A stretch of 14,066 nucleotides of DNA from JADLGF01 sp020849415 (GTDB lineage: Bacteria > Chloroflexota > Chloroflexia > Thermomicrobiales > UBA6265): positions 1-14,066 of the forward strand of contig JAPXTJ010000089.1 of NCBI GenBank assembly GCA_033812595.1, given 5' to 3'. Made by a program: the position numbers and the translations under genes. Below, piece after piece: positions 12,421 through 14,066 of this stretch (within the stretch, counting starts at the first letter, position 1; each line of letters begins with the position of its first letter). A model generated the notes under the pieces. It was not told where the DNA came from. It ran no database searches and saw only the letters and a list, made by a program, of their open reading frames with translations.

Positions 12421-13827
12421 CTAGCCGACCGAGCCTTCCATCTCGAGCTGGATCAACCGGTTGAGCTCGACCGCGTATTCCAGCGGGAGTTCCTTGGCGA
12501 TCGGCTCGATGAAGCCATTGACGATCATGCTCATCGCCTCGTCTTCGGTGAGACCGCGGCTCTGCAGGTAGAAGATCTGCTCTTCGGCGACCTTGGAAAC
12601 CGTGGCTTCGTGGCCGATGGAGACGCGCTCTTCCTCGATCTCGATGTAGGGGTACGTGTCGGTGCGGCTGGTTTCATCGAGCAGCAGTGCGTCACAGATG
12701 ACGTTGCTGCGCACGTTCTCAGCGCCCTTGTGCACCTTCACCAGGCCACGGTAGCTGGAACGGCCGGTGCCCTTGGAGATCGACTTGGAGATGATCTGCG
12801 ACGAGGTGTTCGGCGCGGCGTGCACCACCTTGCCGCCGGCATCCTGGTGCTGATCGTCGCTGGCGAAGGCGACCGAGAGAATCTCGCCGCGCGCGCCCTC
12901 TTCCATCAACCAGACGGCCGGGTACTTCATCGTAAGCTTGGAACCAAGGTTGCCATCGACCCACTCCATGGTGGCGTTCTTGTAGGCAACCGCGCGCTTG
13001 GTGACGAGGTTGTAGACGTTCTTCGACCAGTTCTGGATCGTCGTGTAGCGGCAGCGCGCGCCTTCCTGCACGATGATCTCGACCACGGCCGAGTGGAGCG
13101 AATCGGTGCTGTAGGTCGGCGCGGTGCAGCCCTCCACGTAGTGGACGTAGCTGTTCGGCGCGCAGATGATCAGCGTCCGCTCGAACTGGCCCATGTTCTC
13201 GGCGTTGATCCGGAAGTAGGCCTGCAGCGGCACTTCCACCCGCACCCCTTCGGGCACATAGATGAAGGAGCCACCCGACCAGACCGACGAGTTCAGCGCC
13301 GCGAACTTGTTGTCGTTGAACGGAATCACCGTACCGAAGTACTGCTTGACCAGTTCCGGGTGCTCGCGCACGGCCGAATCCATGTCAAGGAAGATGACGC
13401 CGAGCTTTTCGAGGTCTTCGCGCAGCGAGTGGTAGACCACTTCGGATTCGTACTGCGCGCCGACACCGGCCAGGAACTTGCGTTCCGCTTCCGGGATGCC
13501 GAGCTTCTCGAAGGTGTTCTTGATGTATTCCGGCACCTCGTCCCAGGTTTTGCCCTGCTTCTCGGCCGGCCGGATGTAGTAGTAGATGTTGTCGAAGTCG
13601 ATCTCGGAGAGATCGCCGCCCCAGGTCGGCATCGGCCGTTCCAGCCAGTGCTCATACGCCTTGAGACGGAAGTCGAGCATCCAGTCGGGCTCGCCCTTCA
13701 TCTTCGAGATCTGTTCAACTTTTGCGCGATCGAGGCCACGTTCACTCTTGTAAACGTAGTCCTCGGTGTCGTGAAAACCGTACTGGTAATCGCCGACAAT
13801 CGCCTTCTGCTGTTCAACAACAGACAT
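12421..13827 (-). CDS. sufB: SufB, Fe-S scaffold complex subunit
   Basis: A 468-residue core scaffold subunit, a typical length and highly conserved throughout. It opens with the DYQYGFHDTEDYVYKSERGL segment (13-32), followed by GEPDWMLDFRLKAYEHW (45-61), SAVREHPELVKQYFG (151-165), SGGSFIYVPEGVRVEVPLQAYFRIN (184-208), EGCTAPTYSTDSLHSAVVE (232-250), GARCRYTTIQNWSKNVYNLVTKR (256-278), DDQHQDAGGKVVHAAPNTSSQIISKSIS (324-351), RSNVICDALLLDETSRTDT (373-391) and GHEATVSKVAEEQIFYL (405-421). Cysteines C234, C259 and C378 are candidates for sulfur transfer or cluster ligation. A strong GGGAGGAA precedes the ATG. It sits 42 bases after sufC in the conserved C-B-D order. Nothing is unusual. Confidence 0.97.
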   Translation of the reverse strand: MSVVEQQKAIVGDYQYGFHDTEDYVYKSERGLDRAKVEQISKMKGEPDWMLDFRLKAYEHWLERPMPTWGGDLSEIDFDNIYYYIRPAEKQGKTWDEVPEYIKNTFEKLGIPEAERKFLAGVGAQYESEVVYHSLREDLEKLGVIFLDMDSAVREHPELVKQYFGTVIPFNDNKFAALNSSVWSGGSFIYVPEGVRVEVPLQAYFRINAENMGQFERTLIICAPNSYVHYVEGCTAPTYSTDSLHSAVVEIIVQEGARCRYTTIQNWSKNVYNLVTKRAVAYKNATMEWVDGNLGSKLTMKYPAVWLMEEGARGEILSVAFASDDQHQDAGGKVVHAAPNTSSQIISKSISKGTGRSSYRGLVKVHKGAENVRSNVICDALLLDETSRTDTYPYIEIEEERVSIGHEATVSKVAEEQIFYLQSRGLTEDEAMSMIVNGFIEPIAKELPLEYAVELNRLIQLEMEGSVG

Positions 13828-13869
13828 GTTCGTTCCTCCCGCTGTGCGTTCCGGCCACGCCGGTCGCGA

Positions 13870-14066
13870 CTAGCTGGCGACCTGCTGCGCCCGCAGCATT
13901 TCGTAACCGGCCTTCTCGAGCTCGAGGGCCAGTTCCGGTCCGCCGCTCTGGACGATCTTGCCGTTCATCATGATGTGCACGAACTGCGGCTTGATGTGGT
14001 TGAGCAGGCGCTGGTAGTGGGTGATGAGCAGGATGCCCATCTCCGGGCTCATCAGCGCGTTGACAC
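13870..14066 (-). CDS. sufC: SufC ATPase of the Suf complex, C-terminal end only
   Basis: The 5' end lies beyond the right edge; only about 64 C-terminal residues are in the window. The visible part reads VNALMSPEMGILLITHYQRL and then NHIKPQFVHIMMNGKIVQSGGPELALELEKAGYEML. This includes the switch His in ITHYQRLL and the PQFVHIMMNGKIVQSGG block characteristic of SufC, the ABC-type ATPase that powers remodelling of SufBC2D. Walker A, signature and Walker B motifs are not visible. The internal ATG at 14052 is not the start, since the frame continues upstream with VNAL. The suf operon promoter and any regulator must lie further right. Confidence 0.93.
   Translation of the reverse strand, partial: VNALMSPEMGILLITHYQRLLNHIKPQFVHIMMNGKIVQSGGPELALELEKAGYEMLRAQQVAS

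Overview
This GC-rich window (high-GC third positions, long open frames antisense to real genes) most resembles a bacterium of the Chloroflexota, probably near Thermomicrobia/Sphaerobacter. The reasons are the Suf gene order C-B-D-S-U followed by a Rieske ferredoxin, a solute-binding protein with a long n-region Tat leader ending in SRRQFL, and short dispersed palindromic repeats between genes. The taxonomic call is inference; no rRNA or marker gene is present. Every gene except one lies on the minus strand, so transcription runs mainly from right to left.

Left region, 1-5876 (minus): a family-5 (peptide/nickel/opine type) ABC importer operon. In transcription order it has a strong sigma70-type promoter (5876-5848), a long structured leader, a Tat-exported solute-binding protein (5616-3883), a strong hairpin, permease B (3736-2738), permease C (2737-1820), ATPase D (1819-788) and ATPase F (791 to beyond the left edge). 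Gene junctions are zero-gap or ATGA overlaps. The main surprise is the solute-binding protein. Its segments are in swapped order: the part that normally forms the C-terminal third comes directly after the signal peptide, and the normal N-terminal two thirds follow. The old C-terminus and N-terminus are joined, and the new ends fall in one loop. It reads as a complete, naturally circularly permuted SBP_bac_5 protein.

Middle region, 5877-8736: an M28-type metallopeptidase-like protein with a PA-like insert (7706-6006, minus) and a divergent IclR-family regulator (7891-8736, plus). They share a 184-bp intergenic region holding a 16-bp perfect palindrome between two 12-bp direct repeats. The peptidase keeps four of the usual metal-ligand positions, but the usual Glu-Glu pair is replaced by a G-H-S-H motif. 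Together with the importer this suggests a peptide or peptide-like substrate uptake-and-processing module under IclR-type control; the substrate cannot be read from sequence.

Right region, 8733-14066 (minus): a SUF iron-sulfur cluster assembly operon in the order sufC (3' end only), sufB, sufD, sufS, sufU and a Rieske-type ferredoxin. Two non-coding palindromic repeats interrupt it. One is a 65-bp inverted repeat between sufD and sufS. The other is a 142-bp composite element with 26-bp imperfect terminal inverted repeats between sufU and the Rieske gene. The Rieske gene and iclR converge with overlapping stop codons.

Intergenic stretches longer than 150 bases are 5617-6005 (promoter, leader hairpins, terminator-like hairpin), 7707-7890 (regulatory palindrome) and 9060-9279 (composite repeat). 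No tRNA, rRNA, CRISPR array, insertion sequence or origin was seen.
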